Below, piece by piece: positions 25,588 through 34,301 of a stretch of DNA of 64,000 bases; the first letter of the stretch is position 1, and every line of letters starts with the position of its first letter. The stretch is taken from positions 1-64,000 of the forward strand of contig CAYFGP010000017.1 in assembly GCA_964342385.1 (NCBI GenBank). Direction: 5' to 3'. The DNA is from Oceanospirillum sp964342385. Lineage in GTDB: Bacteria > Pseudomonadota > Gammaproteobacteria > Pseudomonadales > Halomonadaceae. The notes under the pieces were generated by a model that saw only the letters and a program-made list of their open reading frames with translations, was not told the DNA's origin and ran no database searches. Both the position numbers and the translations under genes were made by a program.

Positions 25588-27201
25588 TTGCTCTGGAGGA
25601 GTGTCAGGTCACTGCACAGTAAGTTCTTTCTCAGCCTGATGCCTATCGTGTTGGGTATCGCTTTAATGACGATTGGTGTGTTTGCCTTTCTGTCCATAGA
25701 GCGTTTCGAAAGTCAGCTACAGGAGAAAGAAAAAGCCTTATCAGCAGCCCTGGCTCAGGTGTTGGGGGAGCCGTTGTGGAATTATCAGTATGAAACTCTG
25801 GTGCAGTTAGTGGATGCTGCGATGATCGACCCGGATATTGTGCAGATCCGCATTCTGGATGAAGGCGGAAATGAGGTGCTGGTCAAAGGCAAGATTATGG
25901 ATCATGAGCGCATTGACCAGCGCAGCCAGGGGATCTTTTATCACAATGCCCATATCCAACAGAATGCCGGTATGTTGCAGATTAGCTTCGGTCGCCAGCG
26001 TCTGAGAGAAGAGCTGTGGGGCCGAGTGCTGCAGGAATTGGTGCTGGTGGTTTTAATGAGTGCGGGTTTTCTGGTCTGTGTATTGGTGATCAGTCGTTAT
26101 GTGATTCATAAACCCTTGTCTGAGCTATTACAGGCAATGAATCAGAGTCAGGTCAAAGGGGTGCTGCAACCAGTACGGTGGCGTTCAGATGATGAGATTG
26201 GTTACATCATTCACCAGTACAATCTGATGCAGGAATCCCTGAGTGCTAAGGACTTACAGCTGGAATTGAGTCGCAGCCGTTACCGTACCCTTTATCACAG
26301 TACACCGGCTTTAATGCTCAGTGTTGATGCTAAGGGGCGGGTGCTGGAGGTGTCAGATTACTTCTGCAAAGAGCTGGGTTTTGCCCCTGAACAGGTGGTG
26401 GGAACATTACTATGGCGTTATTTGGATAGCAGTATCTCTGTACAGGGCGACACGACACAGGTACACGCGACAATTGAACAGGCCCTGGCAAAGGAAGAGG
26501 TGATACGAGAACTCAAGACCTGTTTTCACTTACCTCGAGGCAGTATTGATGTTTTGATTACTGCGGTGCCTCAATACGGTGAACATCATGAGTACCAGAG
26601 CCATCTACTGGTACTGTCGGATATTACTCAGCTGAATCAGGCTTACCAGTTGATTGAGCGTCAGGCTAATGTGGACCACCTGACCGGTCTAGCCAATCGC
26701 AATCGCTTTCAGCGCGATATTGATCGTTATTTTGTCGAACAGCGCCAGCCTAAGCTGTCATTATTGTTTATCGATCTGGATGGATTTAAACAGGTCAATG
26801 ATACCCGAGGTCACCTGGTGGGTGATCAGCTACTGATTGTGGTCGCTAAGCGTATGTTGAATGTTGTTCCCTCTGACTTTTTGGTGGCGCGTTTAGGGGG
26901 CGATGAGTTTGCTATCTTGATCGATGATAGCAAGCAGGATCTGGATTTGATGGCACTCTCTTTGAACCTGGAACAGCTTGGTGAGTCTATTTTGCAGCAG
27001 GTGGCAATGCCTTTTAAAATTGCCGGTCATGAACTCTGTATTTCTGCGAGTATCGGCATTGCTTGTGCGCCCATGCATGCGACTGACAGTGTTGAGTTAC
27101 TGCAATACGCGGATATCGCCATGTATCAGGCTAAAAGACAGGGCAAAAATGCATTTGCCTTTTATCATGATTCTCATGGTAGTCAGCCTTCATCTGAATA
27201 A
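25588..27201 (+). CDS. membrane PAS-GGDEF diguanylate cyclase
   Basis: 537 residues. Order: TM1 (about 13-34), periplasmic sensor domain (35-148), TM2 (150-174), HAMP-like linker, PAS domain (about 230-350) and GGDEF (370-527). The active site is GGDEF in RLGGDEFAIL. No RxxD inhibitory site is present at the correct spacing. Start is TTG 25588 with GGAGG seven bases upstream. It follows a periplasmic binding-protein gene by 119 bases and is followed eight bases later by a hydrolase gene. The small periplasmic domain would be the docking surface for the binding protein. Related EAL activity is absent, so net output should be synthesis of cyclic-di-GMP. Confidence 0.87.
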   Translation: MLWRSVRSLHSKFFLSLMPIVLGIALMTIGVFAFLSIERFESQLQEKEKALSAALAQVLGEPLWNYQYETLVQLVDAAMIDPDIVQIRILDEGGNEVLVKGKIMDHERIDQRSQGIFYHNAHIQQNAGMLQISFGRQRLREELWGRVLQELVLVVLMSAGFLVCVLVISRYVIHKPLSELLQAMNQSQVKGVLQPVRWRSDDEIGYIIHQYNLMQESLSAKDLQLELSRSRYRTLYHSTPALMLSVDAKGRVLEVSDYFCKELGFAPEQVVGTLLWRYLDSSISVQGDTTQVHATIEQALAKEEVIRELKTCFHLPRGSIDVLITAVPQYGEHHEYQSHLLVLSDITQLNQAYQLIERQANVDHLTGLANRNRFQRDIDRYFVEQRQPKLSLLFIDLDGFKQVNDTRGHLVGDQLLIVVAKRMLNVVPSDFLVARLGGDEFAILIDDSKQDLDLMALSLNLEQLGESILQQVAMPFKIAGHELCISASIGIACAPMHATDSVELLQYADIAMYQAKRQGKNAFAFYHDSHGSQPSSE

Positions 27202-27209
27202 GGATAAGT

Positions 27210-28187
27210 ATGCTCTCAGGTTTAGACGACGAACCTTTCAATGCCGCAGCTCTGCGCCAGGCTTTGCTTGAGCAGAAGCCCATCTCTGAGTCACTCAAAC
27301 GGCAACAGCAGTATTATCTGAACTTCTATCAGCTGGAGTCATTTTCAGGCGCCGGTTATCAACAGGGTTGTGTGTATTCTGGCGATTATGAGGTGGTCTA
27401 CCAGTGCTGGCAGCCGACTCAGGCTCTGGGGCAAGCTCAAAATCAGCTTAGAGGCACCTTTTATATGGTGCACGGCTATTACGATCACCTGGGTATCTAC
27501 CGTCACCTGATACAAGCTTTGCTTGCTCAGGGGTATGCGGTTGTGGGTTTAGATTTACCGGGGCATGGCCTATCGTCAGGTCCGAGAGCTTCAATTATCA
27601 CTTTTCAGCAATATACCCAGGCGTTATGGCAGGTGATTCAGCAAACCCAGTCGTGTTATTCAGGGCCTTATCATCTGATCGGACAAAGTACCGGTGGTGC
27701 TGTCGCTATTGATTGGTGGTTAAACAGCGGTTTTCAGAGTCAATTTCGTTTTGACAGTACGGTGCTATTGGCCCCCTTGGTTAAGCCGGCTAATTGGCAA
27801 CAGGGACTGCTCAGTTACTATCTTCTATCTCCGTTTATTCAGCGTATCAAGCGGGGCTATTCCAGAAATAGTCATAATGATGACTTTCTGGCGTTTCTCA
27901 GGGATGATCCTCTACAGCCCCGGTATCTGGCGGTTGATTGGGTAAGGGCATTAAAAAATTGGATACCCACAATTGAAAGTGCTGATCCTCTTTCCTGCCC
28001 TATGCTGATTTTGCAGGGCGAAGAGGATAGAACTGTGGATTGGCGCTTTAATACCCAGTTACTACGGCAGAAATTCCCTCAGGCTCAGCTGAGCCTTTTT
28101 CCTCAGGCCAGACATCATATGGTGAATGAGTCTGATGAGATTAGACAACTCTGGTTGAACCAGCTGTGGCAATTCCTGCAGGATTAG
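27210..28187 (+). CDS. alpha/beta hydrolase, lysophospholipase/monoacylglycerol-lipase-like
   Basis: 325-residue cytoplasmic serine hydrolase (no signal peptide). The elements are YMVHGYYDH (oxyanion), GLDLPGHGLSSG, the nucleophile GQSTGG, the acid in GEEDRTVDW and the histidine in ARHHMVNE. This is the hydrolase_4 arrangement of lysophospholipases and monoacylglycerol lipases. ATG 27210 has AAGGA upstream and lies only eight bases after the cyclase stop, so it belongs to the binding-protein/cyclase operon. Its link to that sensor unit is not explained by known biology. Confidence 0.85.
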   Translation: MLSGLDDEPFNAAALRQALLEQKPISESLKRQQQYYLNFYQLESFSGAGYQQGCVYSGDYEVVYQCWQPTQALGQAQNQLRGTFYMVHGYYDHLGIYRHLIQALLAQGYAVVGLDLPGHGLSSGPRASIITFQQYTQALWQVIQQTQSCYSGPYHLIGQSTGGAVAIDWWLNSGFQSQFRFDSTVLLAPLVKPANWQQGLLSYYLLSPFIQRIKRGYSRNSHNDDFLAFLRDDPLQPRYLAVDWVRALKNWIPTIESADPLSCPMLILQGEEDRTVDWRFNTQLLRQKFPQAQLSLFPQARHHMVNESDEIRQLWLNQLWQFLQD

Positions 28188-28489
28188 CCATAGGTACTCA
28201 AAACAAAGCACGTAAATAAGATGATGCGCTTTATCGCGCCAAATAGTCAGTACTGAAATAAAGGCTTTTCAATAAAAGAGAGCCAACTCTCTAGCTACAG
28301 GATGAACAAGATTGAAATACTTTTATTTAATACCTACCTCATCACTATTGAGCCTCAGGAAGGGATGCTTTGCTTTTAACGCCTGCCGATAGGCTTATGT
28401 TTCAGGTTATATCTCTCTTTCAGCATAAGCGGAGCAGGGGCTCTCTGTCCGTACTTCAACCGCTTATGCTTTGGCCGTTATCGCGCTCA

Positions 28490-30250
28490 ATGATGTTGCG
28501 GACTGTTCTGATGTGGCTGCTGATATTCCTGATCTCTGGCTGCAGCACCTACGGTGAAAGTGTAAAAAGTGTCTTGGATGATGCCCGCCAACAAAACTAT
28601 ACCGCCGCTGATCAAGTCGCAGAGGAAACCCTGTCACCCTGGGGGCAGGATCGCCTGCTCTATTATCTTGAAAGGGGCATGATTGCCCATCTGGATCAAA
28701 GGTATCAGGACAGTAACCAGTTATTGGAACAGGCCTATGAGATTGCTGAGCGCCAATATCAAACGGAGCTACAGGATCTGCTGCTTGTAGCAATGACACA
28801 TCCTGGCCATGCCACCTATAAAGGACAAATCTACGAAAGGGTCTTTCTGCATTACACCAAGATGCTGAATTACCTGATGTTGGCTCAGCAACAAACCAAA
28901 GAACAAAAACAGCACCGTTATTTGGATGGTGCTCGGGTGGAAAATCGCCGCTTACAGCTGCTATTGGATGAACAGGTACTTCGGGTAGGAGATTATCGAG
29001 AGGCTTATACCGAGGATGAGCAATGGTTTAAGCAGTTGCTGGAGGTGTTTGATCAGCTCACCGGTGAAGTGCTGGATATGGAACAGCTGATCTATCGCGA
29101 TCAGGCCTTTGCTCACTATGTGATGGGCGCGATGTATGAACAATACGGTGAACTGGATAACGCCCGTATCAGCTATCAAAGAGCGGCGACGCTGTATGAA
29201 GCCGGTTATCGTGAGCAATATAACCTGGACAAGGTGATAGAAGATCAGGCTTGGCAGGATACCGTGCGTATTATGCAAAAGGCGGGTGGTTATGAGCAGA
29301 CATGGCGGCGGTTAGTCAAAGACAAAGGGCTGAAACAAGAGACGTACTACCAGCCTCATCAGGCTGAGTTGCTGGTATTACAGCATGTGGATCTTTCACC
29401 GCAGCGTCAGGTGCTAAATATGCACCTGATGATCAATAAAAGCAGTAAACGTCTGGTGTTACGTCCTATACCCTTAGGAAATCGTAAACAACGTCAGGAG
29501 CAGGCGGCCTGGTTCTATCTGCTATATGCAGATAAAGGGCTCTACAACCTTGTACGGGACTTTTATGACGGCTCTATTCTAGATAGCGAAGGGGTTTTGT
29601 ATAACAGCCAGGCGACGACCTTGAAGCCCGTCTGGTCGATGGTAGAAGAGAGTGGTTTGGATCAAACCTTGGGTGAGCCTGGCATACGTGTGGCGGTGCC
29701 TTACTTCCCTATGCCGGGGCAACCGGTAAAACAATCGGGGCTTACGGTTCAGGCGATCTCAAACACTCAAGGTAACAACCAGGGGCAATCCTCAGGACAG
29801 GGTAAAGCGCTCTCAGACTCGCAATGGATCAATAAAGAAGGGGGCAGCAAAGACAACTTGTCTTTAATCCCTGCAGATTCGATTGCTATGCTGGGGCTTT
29901 TACAGCAGGTGGTTGAGGCGCGTCGGGATCTGTATGCCGCGATGGCACGGGAAACATTGCGTAATCGTGCCGCGCAGGAGGCTTTAAAAGACTTGGGGAA
30001 ATGGGCCAAGTTGGGCGGTAAATTATTAACGGCTTCAACGACCAATGCCGATACCCGCAGTTGGCTATTATTGCCGCATCATATTCGTTTGCAGCGTCTA
30101 CAACTGCCTCCGGGAGAGTATGAGATCACTGTACGTACCGAGTGGTCTAAGGGACAGCCCGTCGAGCAACGTTATCCTATTAAGTTGGCAGCCGATGAGT
30201 TAAAAATTTTGAATGTACGAACGTTTAAGACAGACAAAACCCATGAGTGA
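28490..30250 (+). CDS. COG3014-family lipoprotein
   Basis: Large predicted lipoprotein, 586 residues from this start. The signal MMLRTVLMWLLIFLISGC ends in a lipobox with Cys18. The frame is open upstream, with ATGs at 28397 and 28466, and none has a convincing ribosome-binding site, so the exact start is unsure. The mature protein is helical with TPR-like segments (YLERGMIAHLDQRYQDSNQLLEQAYEIAE; AMYEQYGELDNARISYQRAATLYEAG), then a beta-rich C-terminal half. A gene of this family next to lpoB-like and LPP20 genes is a recurring trio in gammaproteobacteria. Function unknown; envelope or peptidoglycan synthesis is suggested by the neighbours. Confidence 0.8.
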   Translation: MMLRTVLMWLLIFLISGCSTYGESVKSVLDDARQQNYTAADQVAEETLSPWGQDRLLYYLERGMIAHLDQRYQDSNQLLEQAYEIAERQYQTELQDLLLVAMTHPGHATYKGQIYERVFLHYTKMLNYLMLAQQQTKEQKQHRYLDGARVENRRLQLLLDEQVLRVGDYREAYTEDEQWFKQLLEVFDQLTGEVLDMEQLIYRDQAFAHYVMGAMYEQYGELDNARISYQRAATLYEAGYREQYNLDKVIEDQAWQDTVRIMQKAGGYEQTWRRLVKDKGLKQETYYQPHQAELLVLQHVDLSPQRQVLNMHLMINKSSKRLVLRPIPLGNRKQRQEQAAWFYLLYADKGLYNLVRDFYDGSILDSEGVLYNSQATTLKPVWSMVEESGLDQTLGEPGIRVAVPYFPMPGQPVKQSGLTVQAISNTQGNNQGQSSGQGKALSDSQWINKEGGSKDNLSLIPADSIAMLGLLQQVVEARRDLYAAMARETLRNRAAQEALKDLGKWAKLGGKLLTASTTNADTRSWLLLPHHIRLQRLQLPPGEYEITVRTEWSKGQPVEQRYPIKLAADELKILNVRTFKTDKTHE

Positions 30251-30378
30251 GTAGCCAAGCTTAGCAGGCAAGACGTATCACGAGATACACCGTATTGAGA
30301 AACCAGTGAACGGCACAAGCCAAATAAGCCAAGACATAAAGATAAATAGCCAGAAGCAAAGCCTAAGGAGCCTATACG

Positions 30379-30984
30379 ATGAATAAACTGGTCAGCTGGA
30401 CAGCTGCATGGGTGCTGGGCTCAAGCCTTGTGCTGGTAGGGTGTGGTAGTAATAAACCTCGGGTTGAGCGTGTTGATGTCAATCAGGAAATTGCACTGAC
30501 CGATCGCTGGAATGATGAAGATTCCCGTCTGGTATCTCAAGAAATGATGCAGGATATGCTGACGTTTCCCTGGATCAGCCGCTATAAGATGGACAGCGAT
30601 GATGATCGCAAACCAACGGTGATTATTCAGTCGATTCGAAATAAGACCGATGAGCATATCCCAACCGAGACCTTTGTGAATGATATCAAGCGTGCCTTGT
30701 TACGGTCTGGTGATGTGGATTTTGTGGTCAGTGGTGATGAGCGGGACTCAATCCGTGAAGAGCGTAAAGACCAGGAACTCAACGCTGCCAGTGATACTCA
30801 AGCCGCTATGGGGCAGGAGATAGGCGCTAACTTTGCACTGTCTGGCACTATTAATGCCTTTATTGATCAGTTGGGGAAAACCAAAGTTAAAACCTATCAG
30901 GTTGATCTGAAACTGATCAATATGACCACTAACCGTGAAGTATGGAATGGTCAAAAGAAAATGAAGAAAAAGATGACCCGTTAG
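30379..30984 (+). CDS. lpoB: penicillin-binding protein activator LpoB-like lipoprotein
   Basis: 201-residue outer-membrane lipoprotein with lipobox VLVGC (Cys22). The mature part matches LpoB/PF13036: RPTVIIQ-type strand (KPTVIIQSIRNKTDEHIPTETFVNDIKRALLRSGDVDFV), GANFALSGTINAF, and YQVDLKLINMTTNREVWNGQK. In E. coli LpoB reaches through the periplasm to activate PBP1b; here the long disordered linker of E. coli LpoB is mostly missing, so it may serve another synthase. AAGGAGC precedes ATG 30379. It lies between the COG3014 and LPP20 lipoprotein genes. Confidence 0.85.
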   Translation: MNKLVSWTAAWVLGSSLVLVGCGSNKPRVERVDVNQEIALTDRWNDEDSRLVSQEMMQDMLTFPWISRYKMDSDDDRKPTVIIQSIRNKTDEHIPTETFVNDIKRALLRSGDVDFVVSGDERDSIREERKDQELNAASDTQAAMGQEIGANFALSGTINAFIDQLGKTKVKTYQVDLKLINMTTNREVWNGQKKMKKKMTR

Positions 30985-31046
30985 CATATATAAGTCGAAG
31001 CCGTCGCAAAGCTTGAACGCCAATAAGAAATAACAAGAAGTAAGCA

Positions 31047-32120
31047 ATGATAAGAAATAAGACAGATAACCACTTTTTGTCTCGACGGAAGCGTTTAGCT
31101 TTTTTAACGACTGGCTTAGCGTCCGCGTTATTGCTGAGTGCCTGTGCAATTAAAGACCCGATGCGCCCGGAGCGGGTGGTACATGAACAGCCGAGCTGGG
31201 TGGTCCAACTGCCTGTGCGTGCGGGTTATGAATATGGTGTTGGCAGTGCTGATGTTTCGGGTAGTGAAACTGAGGCGATTGAGCAAGCGAGGGAAAGAGC
31301 AAGGGCTGATTTGATACGCCAGATTCAGGTATCAATGAGCAGTGAGCTGGCCAGCCACAGTGAACTAAGAATGGAGAACGGCCAGAGCAATCGCTTTGTG
31401 GAGCAGATTAACGAGAAAATACGCAGTCGGATTCCCGAGGTGGAGCTGCCGGGGATCGGCTGGCAAGCCCAATGGCAGGATCCGGATAGCGGTACCTTTT
31501 ATGTCTTGGCACACTTGAATCGTTGGGCTGTTGAGCAGCAGTTGAGTGAACGTCTGTCTGTGCTGGATCTGGCATTGGAAGAAACACATTTGCCGCAAGA
31601 GGGCAATCGTTTACAACGGGTAAAACAAGCGCTACCGGTATTGGAGCAGTTTGCGCAACGGGATAAATTGCAGCAGCAACTTAGTTTTCTGGCTGAAAAT
31701 GGCTTCAGTCGTTATCAGTTGAGTACAGAGCTTAAGCAGCTAAGGGGTGAACTCAATCAATTGATCTCATCGTTGCAAATCGTATTAGCACCCGAGAATC
31801 AACAGGCGAAAAAACTGGTCACAGGTTTAAGTGCGGGTTTATCTGAACTGGGCTTGGTTTTAAATGATCAGGCCAGTCAGGATACTGACCTAACGTTGAA
31901 TTACTCTCTGCAATTCACTGATAAAGAGATTAATGGTACCTACTATGTGTTGGCTTATGCCCAGTTGCAGATACGAGATCAACAAGGTCGTATTGTGCAG
32001 GGAATAGAGCAGCAAGCAAAAGGAGTCTCCGGATTTCCAGACCGGGCAGAGCAATTGGCATTACAACAGCTAACGTCGATTCTGGCAGAACAGATCGCTC
32101 GTATCTTATTGTCTCAGTAG
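31047..32120 (+). CDS. LPP20-family lipoprotein
   Basis: 357 residues with a basic N-region (SRRKRLAF) and a lipobox LLLSAC (Cys33). After the signal, PSWVVQLPVRAGYEYGVGSADVSGSETEAIEQARERARADL is the LPP20 domain, named from the Helicobacter lipoprotein. The C-terminal half (about 230-357) holds a second alpha/beta region resembling the LpoB/CsgG-like fold (VTGLSAGLSELGLVLND, YYVLAYAQLQIRDQQGRIV). It is the third gene of the lipoprotein trio and probably co-transcribed with lpoB, 62 bases upstream. Confidence 0.8.
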   Translation: MIRNKTDNHFLSRRKRLAFLTTGLASALLLSACAIKDPMRPERVVHEQPSWVVQLPVRAGYEYGVGSADVSGSETEAIEQARERARADLIRQIQVSMSSELASHSELRMENGQSNRFVEQINEKIRSRIPEVELPGIGWQAQWQDPDSGTFYVLAHLNRWAVEQQLSERLSVLDLALEETHLPQEGNRLQRVKQALPVLEQFAQRDKLQQQLSFLAENGFSRYQLSTELKQLRGELNQLISSLQIVLAPENQQAKKLVTGLSAGLSELGLVLNDQASQDTDLTLNYSLQFTDKEINGTYYVLAYAQLQIRDQQGRIVQGIEQQAKGVSGFPDRAEQLALQQLTSILAEQIARILLSQ

Positions 32121-32154
32121 TGTTTAATTTTCTTAGTCATTAGTAGGCATTTAT

Positions 32155-32184
32155 TTGTTTACATCCTGTAACAAGGCTTATACT
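32155..32184 (+). promoter_or_regulatory. candidate sigma-70 promoter of the OmpA gene
   Basis: TTGTTT (32155-32160), an 18-base spacer and TATACT (32179-32184), 46 bases before the ATG at 32231. The hexamers are close to consensus. A shifted reading (TTTACA-17-TACTTA) is also possible. The lipoprotein operon upstream ends at 32120, so a separate promoter is expected. Confidence 0.45.
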
Positions 32185-32230
32185 TATCAGAATCTGGAAA
32201 TCTGATCACAGATCATAATAGGAATTTGAT

Positions 32231-33295
32231 ATGAAACGTCCCGTATTAGCACTTCTTTCTGCGATGACTCTTTCATCTGCAGCCTTGGCTACCTCTCTGC
32301 CGACACCGACTGGTTATTATGTCGGTGGTTTTGGGGAAGTTCATTTCCCAGACAATAAGAAAGATGATTTAGCACGTTATGACTTTCTTGATGATGATGG
32401 TAAAGCCCTGGGCCTGGAATTAGGTTACTTTTATGGTCCTCGCTGGGGCGGGCGTATCGAGTGGTCAAACCTGGAGTTTGATAGTGGTATCGGTGGCAGT
32501 GATGTAGACGGTGACCGCTATGGTATCGATGCACTGTATCGTTTCAGTGATCATGGTCCTTTCTACGGCATTATGGGTTTAAAACACCTGGCGGCAGGTA
32601 AAGGCCATACCGCAGCTAATATGGGTTTAGGTGCAAATGCTATGTTGAGCGAGCATCTGTCGGTATTTGCAGAGGGTACGCTATACGGTGGCCTGGATAA
32701 GTCCTTTATCGATTTCGGTACTAAATTGGGTCTGCGTTATCACTTTGCGGCCAGTGCACCGGCAGCAGAGATGGCTGAGCCTGCCCCTGTAGCGGCTTTG
32801 GCTCCACAACCTGAGCCAGAACCAATGGACAGCGATAATGACGGCGTAATTGATGATGAGGATCTGTGTCCAGATTCTGATCCTAAGTATGCGGTTGATG
32901 ACAACGGCTGTGTTGTACTGAAAAGTGTTGGCGTTTCTATTGAGCTGGAAATTCCATTTGCCAATAACTCTGCAGTGGTTGAGCAACAATACTTTGCCGA
33001 GATTAAGCGCGTAGCTGACTTTATGAATAACTATGCAGAAGGCAGCGTAGAGATTGCAGGTCATACATCTGCTCGTGGTGCATCGGATTACAACCTGGAG
33101 CTGTCTTCTCGTCGTGCAAAAGCAGTGGCTGAGATTCTGGTTAGTGAATTTGGTGTAGCCGCTGATCGTGTTAGCCACAAAGGCTATGGCGAGACTCGTC
33201 TGAAGGATAACAGTGGTACTGCGGAAGCTGAGAAAGTGAACCGTCGTATCGAAGCTGAGTTCTTCGCAACAGAGCAACGTAAGCAATTGCGTTAA
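32231..33295 (+). CDS. OmpA-family outer-membrane protein with beta-barrel
   Basis: 354 residues. Signal peptide (1-20, cleaved around ALA-TS), an N-terminal eight-stranded-type barrel (GYYVGGFGEVHF to GLRYHFAAS, about 27-176), an Ala/Pro/Glu linker, a thrombospondin type-3 calcium segment (DSDNDGVIDDEDLCPDSDP) and a C-terminal OmpA peptidoglycan-binding domain (about 235-345) with the conserved IAGHTSARGASDYNLELSSRRA. It anchors the outer membrane to peptidoglycan. The C-terminal part has a close paralogue in the next gene. Confidence 0.92.
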   Translation: MKRPVLALLSAMTLSSAALATSLPTPTGYYVGGFGEVHFPDNKKDDLARYDFLDDDGKALGLELGYFYGPRWGGRIEWSNLEFDSGIGGSDVDGDRYGIDALYRFSDHGPFYGIMGLKHLAAGKGHTAANMGLGANAMLSEHLSVFAEGTLYGGLDKSFIDFGTKLGLRYHFAASAPAAEMAEPAPVAALAPQPEPEPMDSDNDGVIDDEDLCPDSDPKYAVDDNGCVVLKSVGVSIELEIPFANNSAVVEQQYFAEIKRVADFMNNYAEGSVEIAGHTSARGASDYNLELSSRRAKAVAEILVSEFGVAADRVSHKGYGETRLKDNSGTAEAEKVNRRIEAEFFATEQRKQLR

Positions 33296-33307
33296 GCTGT
33301 TAGCCAG

Positions 33308-33342
33308 AAAAAGCCATCTTACTCGTGTAAGGTGGCTTTTTT
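33308..33342 (+). terminator. Rho-independent terminator after the OmpA gene
   Basis: AGCCATCTTAC (33312-33322) pairs with GTAAGGTGGCT (33327-33337) with one G-U pair, flanked by AAAAA and TTTTT. This makes the downstream OmpA lipoprotein gene a separate transcription unit. Confidence 0.92.
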
Positions 33343-33351
33343 ACAGACTAA

Positions 33352-33420
33352 AACAAAAGTATTTCATTATTATCCAACCCAAGGCTGGATAATTGGCCTA
33401 GTGACAGAGATACTTTTGTT
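33352..33420. repeat. nested inverted repeat upstream of the OmpA-like lipoprotein gene
   Basis: Outer arms AACAAAAGTAT (33352-33362) and ATACTTTTGTT (33410-33420) enclose inner arms ATTATCCA (33369-33376) and TGGATAAT (33386-33393). The structure lies 104 bases before the start of the next gene and is likely a cis-regulatory site or 5' leader hairpin. Confidence 0.6.
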
Positions 33421-33523
33421 TTGGTGCTTCTGGGCCATTGATACGTTATCCATTGTTTAATCTATTGTGTAAGTCATCGTCGGATTTATCTATCTGCTTG
33501 CTGCCATGTGTTAGGGGTCATGA

Positions 33524-34132
33524 ATGAAAACAAGCCGTTTGTTTGCGCTTTCTATTGCCATGTTGGCTACTGTTGGTTGTGCAGAGCATAGCTTTATTGA
33601 GCCCTATACTGCAGTAAAGCCGGAAGTGATTTCGATACCTGAATCTGATCTGGATATGGACGGTGTGGTTGATCGCCTGGACCAGTGTCCGGGGACGCCG
33701 ACGGAGTATGCGGTTGATGAGATGGGCTGCCATATGTACGAGCAGTTGGCGGTGTCTATGGAACTGGAGATCCAGTTTGGTAATGACTCCTCCTCGGTTC
33801 AGGAAGACTATTTCAACGAAATCAAGCAAGTAGCAGATTTTATGAATGACCACCCAGATACTCGTGTTGAGATTGGTGGCCATACCTCCTCCCCTGCGGC
33901 TGAAGAGTACAACCAGATTCTGTCCGAGCGCCGTGCTAAAGAGGTAGCGGCAATTTTGGTCAGTGAGTTTGCGATTGCCGAAGAGCGAGTGACCTCAAAA
34001 GGTTATGGTGAGAGTCGGCTGAAGGATCAGAGTGATACAGAAGAGGCTCACCGTATTAACCGCCGAATTGAAGCGGTGATTTTTGGCGTTGAACAGAAAG
34101 TTGTTTTACGTGAAAGCCACGCTATGCAGTGA
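33524..34132 (+). CDS. OmpA-family lipoprotein (Pal-like, no barrel)
   Basis: 202 residues. A lipoprotein signal ends AMLATVGC (Cys19). There is no barrel; after a short linker come a type-3 thrombospondin segment (DLDMDGVVDRLDQCPGTP) and an OmpA peptidoglycan-binding domain (about 82-195). The C-terminal 130 residues align without gaps to the preceding OmpA protein at roughly half identity (shared EIK.VADFMN, HTSS, RRAK.VA.ILVSEF, KGYGE.RLKD), so the two arose by duplication. It acts presumably as a second outer-membrane-to-peptidoglycan tether. Confidence 0.9.
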   Translation: MKTSRLFALSIAMLATVGCAEHSFIEPYTAVKPEVISIPESDLDMDGVVDRLDQCPGTPTEYAVDEMGCHMYEQLAVSMELEIQFGNDSSSVQEDYFNEIKQVADFMNDHPDTRVEIGGHTSSPAAEEYNQILSERRAKEVAAILVSEFAIAEERVTSKGYGESRLKDQSDTEEAHRINRRIEAVIFGVEQKVVLRESHAMQ

Positions 34133-34220
34133 TGCTGGGTCTACTCGGCAGGATAGACTTTTTCCAACATTAGCTTTCCTGTAGAGCGCGTTTTTCTAGA
34201 GAGAGCATAGGGTTAAATAA

Positions 34221-34250
34221 AAAAACGCCGGTAAGTCCGGCGTTTTTTTA
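34221..34250. terminator. bidirectional terminator between OmpA lipoprotein and fabY
   Basis: AAAAACGCCGG (34221-34231) and CCGGCGTTTTT (34237-34247) form a stem with A- and T-runs on both sides, serving two convergent genes. Confidence 0.94.
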
Positions 34251-34301
34251 TGCTGTTCTTCAAACTCTCTTTTTAAGGAGAGCTTATCATTGAGAGCCGC
34301 T

